Source of the DNA: Saccharothrix sp.
Lineage (GTDB): Bacteria; Actinomycetota; Actinomycetes; Mycobacteriales; Pseudonocardiaceae
Direction: 5' to 3'
Assembly: GCF_031180885.1 (NCBI RefSeq)
Contig: NZ_JAPSLK010000029.1
Location: forward strand, 1-64,000
DNA: 64,000 nucleotides
Part shown: positions 33,798 to 46,102 of the stretch, piece by piece
Layout: every line of letters begins with the position of its first letter
How positions within the stretch are numbered: the first letter of the stretch is position 1
Made by a program: the position numbers and the translations under genes
Notes under the pieces: generated by a model
Told to the model about the DNA's origin: nothing
Seen by the model: the letters and a program-made list of their open reading frames with translations, nothing else
Databases searched by the model: none

Positions 33798-34026
33798 GGA
33801 AAATTTTCCTTCAGTCAACTAAGAATTTCAGCTCGGGCAAGGGGTGGGACGACGCGGGTTGGACGACGGGCACGCGACGGCCGGCTCTGACGCGGGTCGG
33901 GGCCTTGGCGGTCCGATTCGCCGCCACAGCTGGCGCAGGTGGTTCCGGCCGGTTCGGACCCCGACTCGGAGTTCGGGCTTGGCGGCTCGGGTTCGGGCTC
34001 GGGCGGAGGGTTCAGGTACAGACGGG

Positions 34027-34709
34027 TCAGACGGTGGAAGCGTGGCGGCGGCGGTCGACGGCCCGGGCGACCCGGTTCGAGATCACCTGGATGAGCGTCG
34101 CGATGATCGCGAGGACCACCACGGTGCTCCACAGGTAGCGGTCGTCGAAGCGCTGGTAGCCCATCCGCACGGCCACGTCGCCGAGACCGCCGCCGCCCAC
34201 CACGCCCGCCAGCGCGGAGTAGCCGAGGATGGCGATCGCGGTGACCCCGATGGCGTTGATCATCGCGGGCAGCGACTCGCGCATCAGGACCGAGCGGACG
34301 ATCTTGAAGGTGGACGCCCCGGTGGTGACCGCGGCCTCCACCACCGAGAAGTGCACCTCCGCCAGCACGTTCTGCACCAGCCTGCCGACGAACGGGATCG
34401 CGCCCACCGCGAGCGGCACGATCGCCGCCGTCGGACCGATGGTGTTGCCCAGCAGCAGCCGGGTGAACGACATCAACAGGATCAGCAGGACCAGGAACGG
34501 CATCGACCGCCCCAGGTCCACGACGAAGCCGAGCAGGTTGTGCACCACCGGCTTCGGCCGCAGCCCACCGGGGGCGGTGAGCTGCAGCCAGATGCCGACG
34601 GGAATGCCGAGCAGCACAGCGATCAGGGTGGAGACGGCCACCATGTACAACGTCTGCCCGGTGGCGACCAGGACGCCGTCGAACACGGTGGACCAGGGTG
34701 TTGCAGACC

Positions 34710-34713
<4 letters not shown>
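34027..34713 (-). CDS. metI: Methionine ABC transporter permease
   Basis: A 228-residue permease with five or six membrane spans (LYMVAVSTLIAVLLGIPVGI, FLVLLILLMSFTRLLLG and others). The EAA-like coupling loop VVEAAVTTGASTFKIVRSVL is near residues 124-143. It moves methionine across the membrane, driven by MetN. Its GTG start overlaps the metN stop by four bases (GTGA), so the two are translationally coupled. Confidence 0.95.
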
Positions 34714-35720
<1,007 letters not shown>

Positions 35721-35929
35721 GTTTTCGCTCCACGACTGCACGCGGCAGCGCACGCTCGTGGCGTGCGCGTCCGGGGACTCAGCTCAGGTAGATGCCCCGC
35801 GCGGCGACGCGCAAGGGGCGGCGAGGACTTGAGAGGCGCCTAAGCTTCTAGTAGCTGCGACAGCCCGATACCGTGCGGCGGCCGTGGTCGACGACTCGCC
35901 GTCGCGTGAGCATTCGCATCCTGGGCACG

Positions 35930-36030
35930 TGATCCTCCATCGATCCTGGCTGAAGCACCTGCCCCATGGGGGGTGGTTGCTGCGGCGTCGTAGAGCCAGG
36001 TCTCTCGGCCGCTCGGGATGGCAGCACGAG
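35930..36030 (-). promoter_or_regulatory. SAM riboswitch (S-box type) in the metN leader
   Basis: Read on the minus strand, the conserved S-box core is clear: GAGCGGCCGAGAGACCTGGC, then GACGCCGCAGCAACC, a hairpin ending CCCCATGGGG, and GGTGCTTCAGCCAGGATCGATGG. The outer helix pairs CCATC with GATGG. It lies about 210 bases before the metN start, as expected for SAM control of methionine uptake. The exact ends are approximate. Confidence 0.88.
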
Positions 36031-36088
36031 TACACCCGACAGACCGACCCGAACGCAAGCCAGAACGCGGATCGTTCGTCAAATCACA

Positions 36089-36102
36089 CTTTCGGCCGAA
36101 AG
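36089..36102 (-). terminator. Short palindrome after ksgA
   Basis: CTTTCGGCCGAAAG is a perfect 14-base palindrome starting 9 bases after the ksgA stop. It could help end ksgA transcription before the metN promoter. A TTGACG that could be a -35 box lies just beyond it (minus strand, plus coordinates 36075-36080), but no convincing -10 follows. Confidence 0.45.
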
Positions 36103-36110
36103 ATCACCGG

Positions 36111-36989
36111 CTAATTTGATGAGGCAGCTTCGGCTATCCGGACGAAATCTCCGACGTCCAGTTGTTCACCCCGGGCGCCGGGGTCGACACCCGCGCTGAT
36201 CAGCAGTTGCTCGGCCCGCGCGGCGGAACCGGCCCAGCCCGCGAGCGCACCCCGCAGCACCTTGCGCCGTTGCGCGAAAGCCGCATCCACCAACGAGAAC
36301 ACCGTCTTCTGGTCCACTGTGGACAGCGGCGCGTGGCGCTCGAACGCGACCAGCGCGGAGTCCACGTTCGGCACCGGCCAGAACACCTGGCGCGACACCG
36401 GACCCGCCCGGCGGGCGTCGGCGTACCAGGCGAGCTTGACGCTCGGCACGCCGTAGACCTTGCTGCCGGGTCCCGCCGCCATGCGGTCGGCGACCTCCGC
36501 CTGGACCATCACCAGTCCGGTGCGCAGCGTCGGCAGTTCGGCCAACAGGTGCAGCACCACGGGGACTGCCACGTTGTAGGGGAGGTTCGCCACAAGTGCG
36601 GTCGGCTCCACGGGAAACCGATCCGCTGTGACCCGCATCGCGTCCGCCTCGATCACGGTGAGGCGGGAGGCCAACTCAGGAGCGCGCTCGGCGGCTGTCT
36701 GCGGGAGCCGCTGCGCCAACACCGGGTCGATCTCCACGGCCACCGTGGCGCGACAGGAAGGCAGCAGAGCCAGCGTCAGGGAGCCCAGGCCGGGGCCGAC
36801 CTCCAGGACCACGTCGTCTGGCCTCAGATCGGCCGAAGCGACGATCTTGCGCACGGTGTTGGGGTCGTGGACGAAGTTCTGCCCCAGCTTCTTGGTGGGG
36901 CGGATGTCCAGCTCGGCGGCCAGCCGACGAACGTCAGCAGGGCCGAGGAGCGCACTCCCCGGCCCTGCTGACGATGAAGCTTCAGTCAC
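36111..36989 (-). CDS. ksgA: 16S rRNA (adenine1518-N6/adenine1519-N6)-dimethyltransferase
   Basis: KsgA (RsmA) dimethylates two adenines in helix 45 of 16S rRNA and checks 30S assembly. The 292-residue protein has [18 protein letters not shown] (about 33-50), the SAM site [25 protein letters not shown], the catalytic [10 protein letters not shown] (near 134) and [14 protein letters not shown]. The GTG at 36989 has GGGAGAG about nine bases upstream. It follows rpfB across repeat copy C, matching the rpfB-ksgA order of mycobacteria. Confidence 0.96.
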   Translation of the reverse strand: MTEASSSAGPGSALLGPADVRRLAAELDIRPTKKLGQNFVHDPNTVRKIVASADLRPDDVVLEVGPGLGSLTLALLPSCRATVAVEIDPVLAQRLPQTAAERAPELASRLTVIEADAMRVTADRFPVEPTALVANLPYNVAVPVVLHLLAELPTLRTGLVMVQAEVADRMAAGPGSKVYGVPSVKLAWYADARRAGPVSRQVFWPVPNVDSALVAFERHAPLSTVDQKTVFSLVDAAFAQRRKVLRGALAGWAGSAARAEQLLISAGVDPGARGEQLDVGDFVRIAEAASSN

Positions 36990-37018
36990 CTGGCCATTCT
37001 CTCCCAGCCACGTCCGCG

Positions 37019-37137
37019 AGGCCGCGTCGGCCTGTCGCGGCGCGTTTCGCTCCGATCACGCTCTTCGATCGGAGCGAAACGCGCCGCGATGGGCCGACCC
37101 TCCAGGCGGCCGAGCCGCCGCGACGCCAGTCGCGGCC
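37019..37137 (-). repeat. Palindromic repeat family, copy C
   Basis: CGGCGCGTTTCGCTCCGATC and GATCGGAGCGAAACGCGCCG form a 20-base perfect inverted repeat around a seven-base loop. The flanks (GGCCGCCTGGAGGGTCGGC on the minus strand, and GGCCGACGCGGCCTCGCG) match copy A in order. It lies between rpfB and ksgA and could also act as an intercistronic RNA stem. Confidence 0.82.
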
Positions 37138-37140
37138 GTG

Positions 37141-38631
<1,491 letters not shown>

Positions 38632-38745
38632 CTAGTGATCTCCGGCAACTCCCGTGCGTGTCGACTTCTCGCTTCTGGCTACGTAGACCCGCCCCGACTG
38701 CGGGTGCGCCCCATCGGACTTTCAAACATGGGGCACGGTCACGGG

Positions 38746-38774
38746 ACCGTAACGGGTGTCCGGGGGTTGTGCAA
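38746..38774 (-). promoter_or_regulatory. Candidate housekeeping promoter of rpfB
   Basis: On the minus strand TTGCAC (38774-38769) and TACGGT (38751-38746) are separated by exactly 17 bases, a good match to primary-sigma -35 and -10 boxes. It would start an RNA with a leader of about 170 bases before rpfB. Confidence 0.6.
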
Positions 38775-38846
38775 ACACCCCGTTCGGCGTTGTGAGTTCG
38801 CTCACCTCGTCAGAGGAGCAAGGGCGTCCGCCGATCGTCGTAAGCA

Positions 38847-39686
38847 CTACTGCGACTGCACCAAGTCACTGAGCCCGAAGACGCGCTCGGCGTTTCGGGT
38901 GACAGTTGACGCAAGTTCCGCTGGTTCGAGATCACGCAGTGTCGCGATGTCGCGGAGCGTGTAGTTGGCGCAGAAGGGCTCGTTCGGGCGACCTCGGAAC
39001 GGGTGCGGGGTCAGGAAGGGCGCATCCGTCTCCACCAGGAGGTGATCCGCGGGCACCCACCGGGCCGCTTCCCGCAGCGCGTGGGCGTTCTTGAAGGTCA
39101 CCGTGCCGGCGAAGGACAGCACGAACCCCCGGTCCACACAGGACCGTGCGAAGGCGAGGTCGCCGGAGAAGCAGTGGAAGACCACAGTGGACGGCGCGCC
39201 TTCCTCGTCCAAGATCTTCAGGATGTCGTCGTGCGCTTCCCGGTCGTGGATCATCAGCGGCTTTCCGACGCGCTTGGAAAGCTCGATGTGCCAACGGAAA
39301 GCGTCGTGCTGGGCGGCCGGCGGGGCGTAGTCCCAGTAGTAGTCCAGACCGGTCTCGCCGACCGCGACCACGCGGGGTCGGGCGGCCAGGCGCTCCAGTT
39401 CGGACCGGTCCGCGTCGGTGAACTCCGACGTGCGGGTCGGGTGCAGGGCGACGGCGGCGAAGACCCGGTCGTCCCAGGTGGCGGCCTCGGCGGCCCACCG
39501 GGCGGACGCGACCGTGTCCCCGACCGTGATCACCCGGTCGACGCCCGCCGCGTTCGCCCGGTCCACCATTTCCGCCACCTGCTCGGGTGTTCCCGCCCCG
39601 CAGGCGTCGAGGTGGGTGTGGGCGTCGACCACCGGCACCGGAAGCGCTTCCGGGACCGGTGGCCGCTCGCCCTTGCGCGGTGTCAC
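38847..39686 (-). CDS. tatD: TatD-family metal-dependent DNase
   Basis: A 279-residue TIM-barrel hydrolase, thought to act as a 3'-5' exonuclease on DNA or RNA. Metal ligands are visible in [13 protein letters not shown] (near 20), [13 protein letters not shown] (Glu near 116), [21 protein letters not shown] and [17 protein letters not shown]. The GTG at 39686 overlaps the metG stop by four bases (GTGA), so translation is coupled. It matches the metG-tatD-rpfB order of M. tuberculosis. Confidence 0.95.
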   Translation of the reverse strand: MTPRKGERPPVPEALPVPVVDAHTHLDACGAGTPEQVAEMVDRANAAGVDRVITVGDTVASARWAAEAATWDDRVFAAVALHPTRTSEFTDADRSELERLAARPRVVAVGETGLDYYWDYAPPAAQHDAFRWHIELSKRVGKPLMIHDREAHDDILKILDEEGAPSTVVFHCFSGDLAFARSCVDRGFVLSFAGTVTFKNAHALREAARWVPADHLLVETDAPFLTPHPFRGRPNEPFCANYTLRDIATLRDLEPAELASTVTRNAERVFGLSDLVQSQ

Positions 39687-41476
39687 GAGGTGATGATCGG
39701 GGCCCACTCCGGGCCGGTCTCCGCCAGCTCCGGCGCGAGCTTGGCGAACAGCGGCGCGGGCTTGGCCAGCGGCCGGCCCACCTCGATCGGCGTTGACTCC
39801 CACTTGGCCTGCTCGGCCGCGTAGTCACCGGTCAGCACCGGGTACTTGCGGTCGGGCACGTCCAGGTCGGTGACCTCGTTGATCGACGGCTGCGCCGCCC
39901 ACACGCCGGTGCCGCCCAGCGCCTCGTGCACCTTCTGCGCCGAGTGCGGCAAGAAGGGCGTGAGCAGCGCGTTGGCGTCCTGGACGACCTGGAGCGCGGT
40001 GTGCAGGACGGTGTCCCGGCGCGCCGGGTCGTCCTTGAGCTTCCACGGCTCCTGGTCGGACAGGTAGCGGTTGGCCGCGCCGACCACCTTCATCGCCTCG
40101 GTCGCGGCCTGCTTGAACCGCGACCGCCGCAGGTTGGCGCCCACCACGTCGAAAGCCTGTTGTGACAGCTTGAGCAGGTCGTGGTCGGCGTCGGTGCGGG
40201 TGCCCGGGGTCGGGATGGCGCCGACGTTCTTGTGCGCCATCGAGATCGACCGGTTGACCAGGTTGCCCCACTCGTTGGCCAGCTCGAAGTTGGTGCGGCG
40301 GACGAACTCGTCCCAGGTGAAGTCGGTGTCCTGGTTCTCCGGGCCGGCCACGGAGATGAAGTAGCGCAACGCGTCCGGGCCGAACTCGCGCAGGAAGTCC
40401 GTCACGTAGATGACGGTGCCCCGCGAGGTGGAGAACTTCGAGCCGCTCATGGTGAGGAACTCGCTGGAGACGACCTCGGTGGGCAGGTTCAGCTCGCCGA
40501 ACACACCCGGCTGCCCGCCCTTGGTCCCCTGGCCGTTCTGGCCGAGGAGGAGGGAGGGCCAGATGAGGGAGTGGAAGACGATGTTGTCCTTGCCCATGAA
40601 GTAGTAGCCCTGGGCGTCGCCGGTCCAGAACTCCTTCCAGGCGTCGTCGTCCCCGGTGCGGCGGGCCCACTCGACGGACGCGCTCAAGTACCCGATCACC
40701 GCGTCGAACCACACGTAGAACCGCTTGAGCGGCTGGTCCCGCCACCCGTCCAGCGGGATCGGCACACCCCAGTCGAGGTCGCGGGTGATCGCGCGGGGGC
40801 GGAGGTCCTTGATCAGGTTCTGGCTGAACTTGAGCACGTTCGGCCGCCACTCGGTGCGGGTCTGGAGCCACCCGCCGAGCGCGTCGATGAACTGCGGCAG
40901 GTCCAGGAACAGGTGCTCGGTCTCGACGAACTTCGGCGTCTCGCCGTTGATCCGGCTGCGCGGGTTCTTCAGGTCGATCGGGTCGAGCTGGTTGCCGCAG
41001 TTGTCGCACTGGTCGCCGCGCGCGCCGTCGTACCCGCAGATCGGGCACGTGCCCTCGATGTAGCGGTCGGGCAGGGTCCGGCCGGTGGACGGGCTGATCG
41101 CGCCCATCTCGGTCTTCGGGACCACGTAGCCGTTGTTCCAGAGGGCGAGGAAGAGGTCCTGCACCACCTTGTAGTGGTTGCCGGTGGTGGTGCGGGTGAA
41201 CAGGTCGTAGGACAGGCCCAGCCCGTGCAGGTCCTCGGCGATGACCCGGTTGTACTTGTCGGCCAGCTCGCGCTCGGTGAGCCCCTCCTTCTCCGCCTGG
41301 ACGGAGATGGGGGTGCCGTGCTCGTCCGTGCCGGACACCATCAGCACCCGGTGCCCCGACATCCTCATGTAGCGCGAGAACACGTCGGAGGGGACACCGA
41401 ACCCTGATACGTGACCGATGTGACGTGGCCCGTTGGCATACGGCCACGCCACCGCGGTCAACACGGAGGCACTCAT
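39683..41476 (-). CDS. metG: Methionyl-tRNA synthetase
   Basis: It charges tRNA-Met. The 597-residue protein has the HIGH motif in [14 protein letters not shown] (about 16-29), a zinc knuckle [18 protein letters not shown] (four cysteines, about 142-159), the KMSKS-type loop [11 protein letters not shown] (near 347) and the anticodon-binding helices. It lacks the C-terminal tRNA-binding extension, as expected for this length. The ATG at 41476 is the natural start. It is coupled to tatD. Confidence 0.97.
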   Translation of the reverse strand: MSASVLTAVAWPYANGPRHIGHVSGFGVPSDVFSRYMRMSGHRVLMVSGTDEHGTPISVQAEKEGLTERELADKYNRVIAEDLHGLGLSYDLFTRTTTGNHYKVVQDLFLALWNNGYVVPKTEMGAISPSTGRTLPDRYIEGTCPICGYDGARGDQCDNCGNQLDPIDLKNPRSRINGETPKFVETEHLFLDLPQFIDALGGWLQTRTEWRPNVLKFSQNLIKDLRPRAITRDLDWGVPIPLDGWRDQPLKRFYVWFDAVIGYLSASVEWARRTGDDDAWKEFWTGDAQGYYFMGKDNIVFHSLIWPSLLLGQNGQGTKGGQPGVFGELNLPTEVVSSEFLTMSGSKFSTSRGTVIYVTDFLREFGPDALRYFISVAGPENQDTDFTWDEFVRRTNFELANEWGNLVNRSISMAHKNVGAIPTPGTRTDADHDLLKLSQQAFDVVGANLRRSRFKQAATEAMKVVGAANRYLSDQEPWKLKDDPARRDTVLHTALQVVQDANALLTPFLPHSAQKVHEALGGTGVWAAQPSINEVTDLDVPDRKYPVLTGDYAAEQAKWESTPIEVGRPLAKPAPLFAKLAPELAETGPEWAPIITS

Positions 41477-41526
41477 GGTCCAAGCCTACGGAGCCCCCGC
41501 CACTCCGTTTCGCGCGGCTCGCCGAT

Positions 41527-42372
41527 TCAGCCCCCGCTGACCACGGCGTCGTACAGGGCCTTCTTGCTCACGCCCGCCGCCTGCGCGACCTCGGCCGCCG
41601 CCGCCTTCAGCCGCTCGCCGTCCGCGACCCGCTGCTTGACCTCGGCGACCAGGGACTCCATCGACGGGCCTTCGCGCGGTTCGGCCGGCCCCAGGACCAC
41701 CGTGATCTCGCCCTTCACACCCTCGGCCGCCCATTCCGCCAGCTCACCGAGGCCGCCGCGACGGACTTCCTCATAGGTCTTCGTCAACTCCCGGCACACC
41801 GCGGCCCGCCGGTCCTCCCCCAGCACCGAGGCCGCGTCCGCCAGGGTGGCTGCCAGCCGATGGGGTGATTCGAAGAACACGCACGTGCGCGGTTCCGCAG
41901 CCAACGCCGCGAACCAGCGCTGCCGCTCCCCCTGCTTGCGCGGCGGGAACCCCTCGAAGCAGAACCGGTCCGACGGCAGACCCGAGACGGCCAGGGCCGT
42001 GGTCACCGCCGAAGGACCCGGTAGGCACGTCACGACCACCCCCTCCTCGACGCACGCCGCGACCAGGCGGTACCCCGGATCGGACACGCTGGGCATCCCC
42101 GCGTCGGTGACCAGCAGCACGGTCTGCCCCGCGTGCAGCGACTCCAGCAGGCCGGGCAGGCGGCTGGTCTCCACCTGGTCGTAGAAGCTCACCACGCGCC
42201 CGCCCACCTCGACGTCCAGCGCCGCCGCCAGGGCGCGCAGCCGCCGGGTGTCCTCGGCCGCGACCACGTCCGCCGTGGCCAGGGCGTCGACCAGGCGCGG
42301 CGAAGCGTCTCGGACGTCGCCGAGCGGAGTAGCGGCGAGCACCAAACGGCCTGATCCGGATACAGGTCTCAC
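41527..42372 (-). CDS. rsmI: 16S rRNA (cytidine1402-2'-O)-methyltransferase
   Basis: RsmI methylates C1402 in the ribosomal P site. The 281-residue protein has RLVLAATPLGDVRDASPRLV, the AAEDTRRLRAL box, LVTDAGMPSVSDPGYRLV and CLPGPSAVTTALAVSGLP, then FEGFPPRKQGER and FESPHRL. I use GTG 42372, with TAGGG six bases upstream. GTG 42381 is also in frame. It is divergent from pmt, with only about 25 bases between the starts, so the two promoters must overlap. Confidence 0.95.
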   Translation of the reverse strand: MRPVSGSGRLVLAATPLGDVRDASPRLVDALATADVVAAEDTRRLRALAAALDVEVGGRVVSFYDQVETSRLPGLLESLHAGQTVLLVTDAGMPSVSDPGYRLVAACVEEGVVVTCLPGPSAVTTALAVSGLPSDRFCFEGFPPRKQGERQRWFAALAAEPRTCVFFESPHRLAATLADAASVLGEDRRAAVCRELTKTYEEVRRGGLGELAEWAAEGVKGEITVVLGPAEPREGPSMESLVAEVKQRVADGERLKAAAAEVAQAAGVSKKALYDAVVSGG

Positions 42373-42396
42373 ACCGTTCACCCTACGATCGGCCCC

Positions 42397-43968
42397 GTGA
42401 GCCTGATCGCACCGCAGTCCGCAGACGACGTGGTCGACGTCGGGGACGTCCCCCCGACCAGCCCGCCACCGGGCAACGACCGCGCGACTCGGGCGCAGCA
42501 GCTCGAACCCGGACCGCTGAGCAACCCCCTGCGCGGGTGGCTGGTCACGCTGGCCGTCGCGCTGCTCGGCGGCGTGGTGCGGTTCTGGAACCTCGGGTTC
42601 CCCACCGACAAGGGGACCCCGATCTTCGACGAGAAGCACTACGTGCCGCAGGGCGCGCAGGTGCTGCGCAACGGCGGTTATGAGGACAACCCCGGCTACG
42701 AGCTGATCGTCCACCCGCCGCTGGGCAAGCAGCTCATCGCGATCGGCGAGTGGCTGTTCGGCTACGACGGCGTGGGCTGGCGCTTCGCGTCCGCGCTGGC
42801 CGGGACGCTGACCATCCTGCTGGTGGTGCGGATCGCGCGGCGCATGTCGCGGTCGGACCTGATCGGCGCGATCGCCGGTGTGCTGCTCATCGCGGACGGC
42901 GTGAGCCACGTCCAGTCCCGGATGGGGATGCTGGACATCTTCCTGGCGTTCTTCGTGGTGGTCGCGTTCGCGTGCCTGGTGGCCGACCGCGACCAGGTGC
43001 GGGCGCGGCTGGCCGTGGCGGTGCGCGAGGGCTGGGCGACGCAGTCGGTGTTCGGGCCGGCGCTCGGGTTCCGGTGGTGGCGGTTCGGCGCGGGTGTCGC
43101 GCTGGGGCTCGCGTGCGGCGTGAAGTGGTCCGGGCTGTGGTACATCGCGTTCTTCGGCGTGCTGTCCGTGGTCTGGAGCGCGCTGGCCCGGCGGTCGGCC
43201 GGGGTCGAACGGCCGTGGGCGGGCGCGTTCGTGCGGGACGTGCTGCCGTCGCTGTTCGGGCTGCTGGTGATCCCGATCCTGGCGTACCTGGCGACGTGGT
43301 GGGCGTGGTTCGCCAGCGAGACCGCCATCGACCGGCACGTCGTGGGTGCCAAGCTGCCCGACGACTCGTGGGTCCCCGACCCGCTGCGCGCACTCTGGTA
43401 CTACAGCAGCAACGTGCTGGACTTCCACACCAAGCTGGTCACGTCGGACACCAACCGGCACCCGTGGGAGTCCAAGCCGTGGACGTGGCCGATGGGCCTG
43501 CGCCCGATGCTCTACTACTACGAGGGCGCGGTCACCGGCTGCGGCGCGGCGTCGTGCGTGGGCGCGATCATGCTCATCGGCACGCCCGCGATGTGGTGGC
43601 TGGCGTTCCCGGTGCTGGCGTGGGCGCTGTGGAAGTCGATCGCGAAGCTGGACTGGCGGTACGCGGCGGTGCTCGTCGGGTACGGCGCGGGCTTCCTGCC
43701 GTGGTTCGTCAACGTCGACCGGCAGATGTACTTCTTCTACGTGACGCCGATGGCGCCGTTCCTGGTGCTGGGCATCGCGCTGGCGTTGGGCGAGGTACTG
43801 GGCGCGGCGGCGGCGGGCCAGGAACGGCGCGGCACCGGGTTGCTGGCGGTGGCCCTGTACGTGGGGCTGGTGGTCGCCAACTTCGTGTGGCTGTGGCCGA
43901 TCTTGAACGGCATCCCGATCACACCGGAGATGTGGGAGGCCCAGCGCTGGCTGCCGTCCTGGCGGTAG
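42397..43968 (+). CDS. pmt: Protein O-mannosyltransferase (GT39)
   Basis: A 523-residue polytopic membrane enzyme that moves mannose from polyprenyl-phosphate-mannose to Ser/Thr of proteins being secreted. The first lumenal loop has the catalytic acidic pair in TPIFDEKHYVPQGAQ (about 70-84). HPPLGKQLIAIGEWLFGYDG, MGMLDIFLAFFVVVAFACL and multiple later spans follow the family pattern. The GTG at 42397 opens MSLIAPQSADD. It probably modifies Pro/Thr-rich exported proteins such as the one at 3389-4003. The rsmI-pmt neighbourhood matches Rv1003-Rv1002c. Confidence 0.94.
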   Translation: MSLIAPQSADDVVDVGDVPPTSPPPGNDRATRAQQLEPGPLSNPLRGWLVTLAVALLGGVVRFWNLGFPTDKGTPIFDEKHYVPQGAQVLRNGGYEDNPGYELIVHPPLGKQLIAIGEWLFGYDGVGWRFASALAGTLTILLVVRIARRMSRSDLIGAIAGVLLIADGVSHVQSRMGMLDIFLAFFVVVAFACLVADRDQVRARLAVAVREGWATQSVFGPALGFRWWRFGAGVALGLACGVKWSGLWYIAFFGVLSVVWSALARRSAGVERPWAGAFVRDVLPSLFGLLVIPILAYLATWWAWFASETAIDRHVVGAKLPDDSWVPDPLRALWYYSSNVLDFHTKLVTSDTNRHPWESKPWTWPMGLRPMLYYYEGAVTGCGAASCVGAIMLIGTPAMWWLAFPVLAWALWKSIAKLDWRYAAVLVGYGAGFLPWFVNVDRQMYFFYVTPMAPFLVLGIALALGEVLGAAAAGQERRGTGLLAVALYVGLVVANFVWLWPILNGIPITPEMWEAQRWLPSWR

Positions 43969-43970
43969 CC

Positions 43971-44021
43971 CGGTCAGCGCGGTCGTCCGGTCAGCGCGGT
44001 AGTCCGGTCAGCGCGGTAGTT
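43971..44021. repeat. Threefold 17-base tandem repeat at the end of the Lrp gene
   Basis: CGGTCAGCGCGGT(C/A)GT(C/T) occurs three times in a row. The copy nearest the gene contains the Lrp stop codon, and each copy encodes the same LPR-stop end on the minus strand. The gene's 3' end has therefore been duplicated outwards. Confidence 0.9.
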
Positions 44022-44466
44022 CGGTGAGGACGGCTTTGCGGGTGCTTTCGAAGATCACCGAGCTGCGGAAGCTCAGGACCTCGCGGCGCTCGCTCAGCCG
44101 GTCGATCAGGAACTCGTGCAGGTGCTCCAAGTCCGGCACGGCGACGTGGATGAGGAAGTCGTCGTCGCCCGCGCACACGTAGGTCGCCAGCACCTCCGGC
44201 AGCGCGTTCAGGGCCGCCTTGAAGTTGTCGATCACCGCTCGGCTCAGCGGGCGGATGCGGCAGGCCACGAACGCCTCGACGCCGCGGTTCAGCGCGGCCA
44301 GGTCGATGTCCGCGTGGTAGCCCTTGATCACGCCGCGCTCGCGCAGCAGCCTGACCCGTTCCAGAGCGGTGGACGGGGCCACGCCCAGTCGTCTGGCCAG
44401 TTCTCGGTTGGTCAGCCGGGCATCTGTCTGGAGATGGGCGATGATCGCCGAATCAAGTTCGTCCAC
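44008..44466 (-). CDS. Lrp/AsnC-family transcriptional regulator
   Basis: A 152-residue regulator. The helix-turn-helix is in LDSAIIAHLQTDARLTNREL and ARRLGVAPSTALERVRLL (about 3-41). The C-terminal RAM domain carries FVACRIRPLSRAVIDNF, YVCAGDDDFLIHVAVPDLEH and SSVIFES. Such proteins sense amino acids and form octamers. The GTG start at 44466 is divergent from a DUF2000/amino-acid permease pair, its likely target. Confidence 0.93.
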   Translation of the reverse strand: MDELDSAIIAHLQTDARLTNRELARRLGVAPSTALERVRLLRERGVIKGYHADIDLAALNRGVEAFVACRIRPLSRAVIDNFKAALNALPEVLATYVCAGDDDFLIHVAVPDLEHLHEFLIDRLSERREVLSFRSSVIFESTRKAVLTELPR

Positions 44467-44576
44467 GGGCCGATCATGCCATCAACTGCCGAATAGGGTT
44501 CGGCGACTAGGCCGTGAAGCACGGCAAGTGGCTAGCTTCAGAGGCATTCCACCGATCGTATGAACGGGATACTGCT

Positions 44577-44969
44577 GTGCTGCCAACCAGGATCGTGCTC
44601 GTCCTCCGCGCCGACCTCCCTCGAAACCTCGCCGCCAACGCCGCCGTCGTCCTCGGCCTGAGCCTGGGCGCCCGCCTGCCCGAGACCATCGGTGACGACG
44701 GCAAGGACGCCGACGGCACCACCCACCTCGGCATCACCGGCCACCCCGTCCCCGTCCTCACCGCCGACGCCGCGACGATCAAGGCCCTGCACGCCGCCGA
44801 AGGGGTCACGGCCATCGGGTTCACCGAGGTCGCCCGCCGCGCCCGCGCCTACGACGCCTACCTCGAGGACCTGGCCCGGACGCACGACCCCGAGTTCGTC
44901 GCGGTCGCGTTGTTCGGGCCGCGTGAGGTGGTCACCAAGTTGACCCGCAAGCTGCCGTTGATGTCATGA
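44577..44969 (+). CDS. DUF2000 family protein
   Basis: A 130-residue protein with RIVLVLRADLPRNLAANAAVVL (a DUF2000-like opening in two parts), LGARLPETIGDDGKDADG, HLGITGHPVPVLTADA and EFVAVALFGPREVVTKLT. The fold is related to peptidyl-tRNA hydrolase II, but the activity is unknown. GTG 44577 is taken. An ATG at 44514 is also in frame, but it would leave only about 50 bases for the divergent promoters. The stop overlaps the permease ATG by four bases (ATGA). Confidence 0.75.
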   Translation: MLPTRIVLVLRADLPRNLAANAAVVLGLSLGARLPETIGDDGKDADGTTHLGITGHPVPVLTADAATIKALHAAEGVTAIGFTEVARRARAYDAYLEDLARTHDPEFVAVALFGPREVVTKLTRKLPLMS

Positions 44970-46102
44970 GGCTCACCGCGATGTACCTGGGGGCGGTGCT
45001 CGGGCCTGGGGTGCTCGTGCTGCCCGCGCTGGCGACCGGGAAAGCGGGACCGGCGTCCATCCTGGCCTGGGTGTTGCTGCTGGCGTTGAGCGTCCCGGTG
45101 GCCATGTCGTTCGCCGAGCTGGGCACCCGTTATCCCGGCGGGCACGGCGTGGCGGGGTTCGTGGGCCAGGCGTTCGGGCCGCGGGCGCAGCGGACCGTCG
45201 CCTGGTGGTTCTGCGCGGTGGGCGTGCCGGTCGGGGTGTTGGGTGGCGCGCTGGTCGGCGGGCAGTACGTGGCGCACGCGGCGGGCGGTCCTCCGCTGGT
45301 CTGGGGGACCTTGATCCTGGTTGCCGCGTTCGCCGCGAACCACGCCGGGCTCAGGGTGTCCGCCACCGTCCAAGTCCTGCTGGTCGGCCTGCTCACCGCG
45401 CTCGTGGCCACGGCCATCGCCTTCCAAGCGCCGCACGTCACCGCCGACGACTTCCGGCCGTTCGCGCCGCACGGCTGGCTCGCGGTCGGCACCGCGGCGA
45501 CCGTGCTGTTCTTCGCCTTCGCGGGCTGGGAGGCGGCGAGCCACCTGTCCGGCGAGTTCCCCGACCCGAAGCGGGCGACGCGGCGGACGTTGGGCGTGGT
45601 CGCCGTCCTCTACCTGGGGCTGGCGGTGACGACCGTGGCCGTGCCGGGGGACGTGCCGCTCGCCGTGCCGCTGGAACGGGCGTTCGGACCGTCCGCGCGG
45701 GTGGTCACGGCGGTCGCGGCGGTGTTGCTGAGCTTCGGCGCGGTCAACACCTACGTGGCGGGCGCGGTTCAGCTCGGCACGGCGATGGGCGTCAAGCGGT
45801 CCCTCGCCGTGCAGGCCGGGTGGTGCGCGGTGCTGCTCGTGGTGACCGCTGTGTGGCAGATCGACCTGGACACGCTCATGGGTGTCACCGCGACGACGCT
45901 GGCGGCGGTGACGGCGGCAGGCATGGCGGCGGCGGTCAAGCTGCTGCCGCGCAAGGCCCCGCCCGCCGTCGCGCTCGCGTTCACGCTGGTGGTGCTGGGG
46001 TTCTCCGGCTGGTGGCTGCTGGTGCCGGTTTTGGTCAGCGCACTGGCCTGGTCGGTGGCTCCGGCCGGTCGATCAGCCGCGTCACCGGGCCCTCCTTGCT
46101 GA
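44966..46102 (+). CDS. APC-family amino-acid permease
   Basis: A 378-residue, about twelve-span membrane transporter. The conserved unwound helix 1 is GAVLGPGVLVLPALATGKAG (about 9-28), and later spans include FFAFAGWEAASHLSGEFPDP with the APC glutamate. It is translationally coupled to the DUF2000 gene and lies opposite an Lrp regulator, so amino-acid export or uptake under Lrp control is likely. The last 20 residues overlap the 3' end of the kinase gene on the other strand. Confidence 0.88.
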   Translation: MRLTAMYLGAVLGPGVLVLPALATGKAGPASILAWVLLLALSVPVAMSFAELGTRYPGGHGVAGFVGQAFGPRAQRTVAWWFCAVGVPVGVLGGALVGGQYVAHAAGGPPLVWGTLILVAAFAANHAGLRVSATVQVLLVGLLTALVATAIAFQAPHVTADDFRPFAPHGWLAVGTAATVLFFAFAGWEAASHLSGEFPDPKRATRRTLGVVAVLYLGLAVTTVAVPGDVPLAVPLERAFGPSARVVTAVAAVLLSFGAVNTYVAGAVQLGTAMGVKRSLAVQAGWCAVLLVVTAVWQIDLDTLMGVTATTLAAVTAAGMAAAVKLLPRKAPPAVALAFTLVVLGFSGWWLLVPVLVSALAWSVAPAGRSAASPGPPC

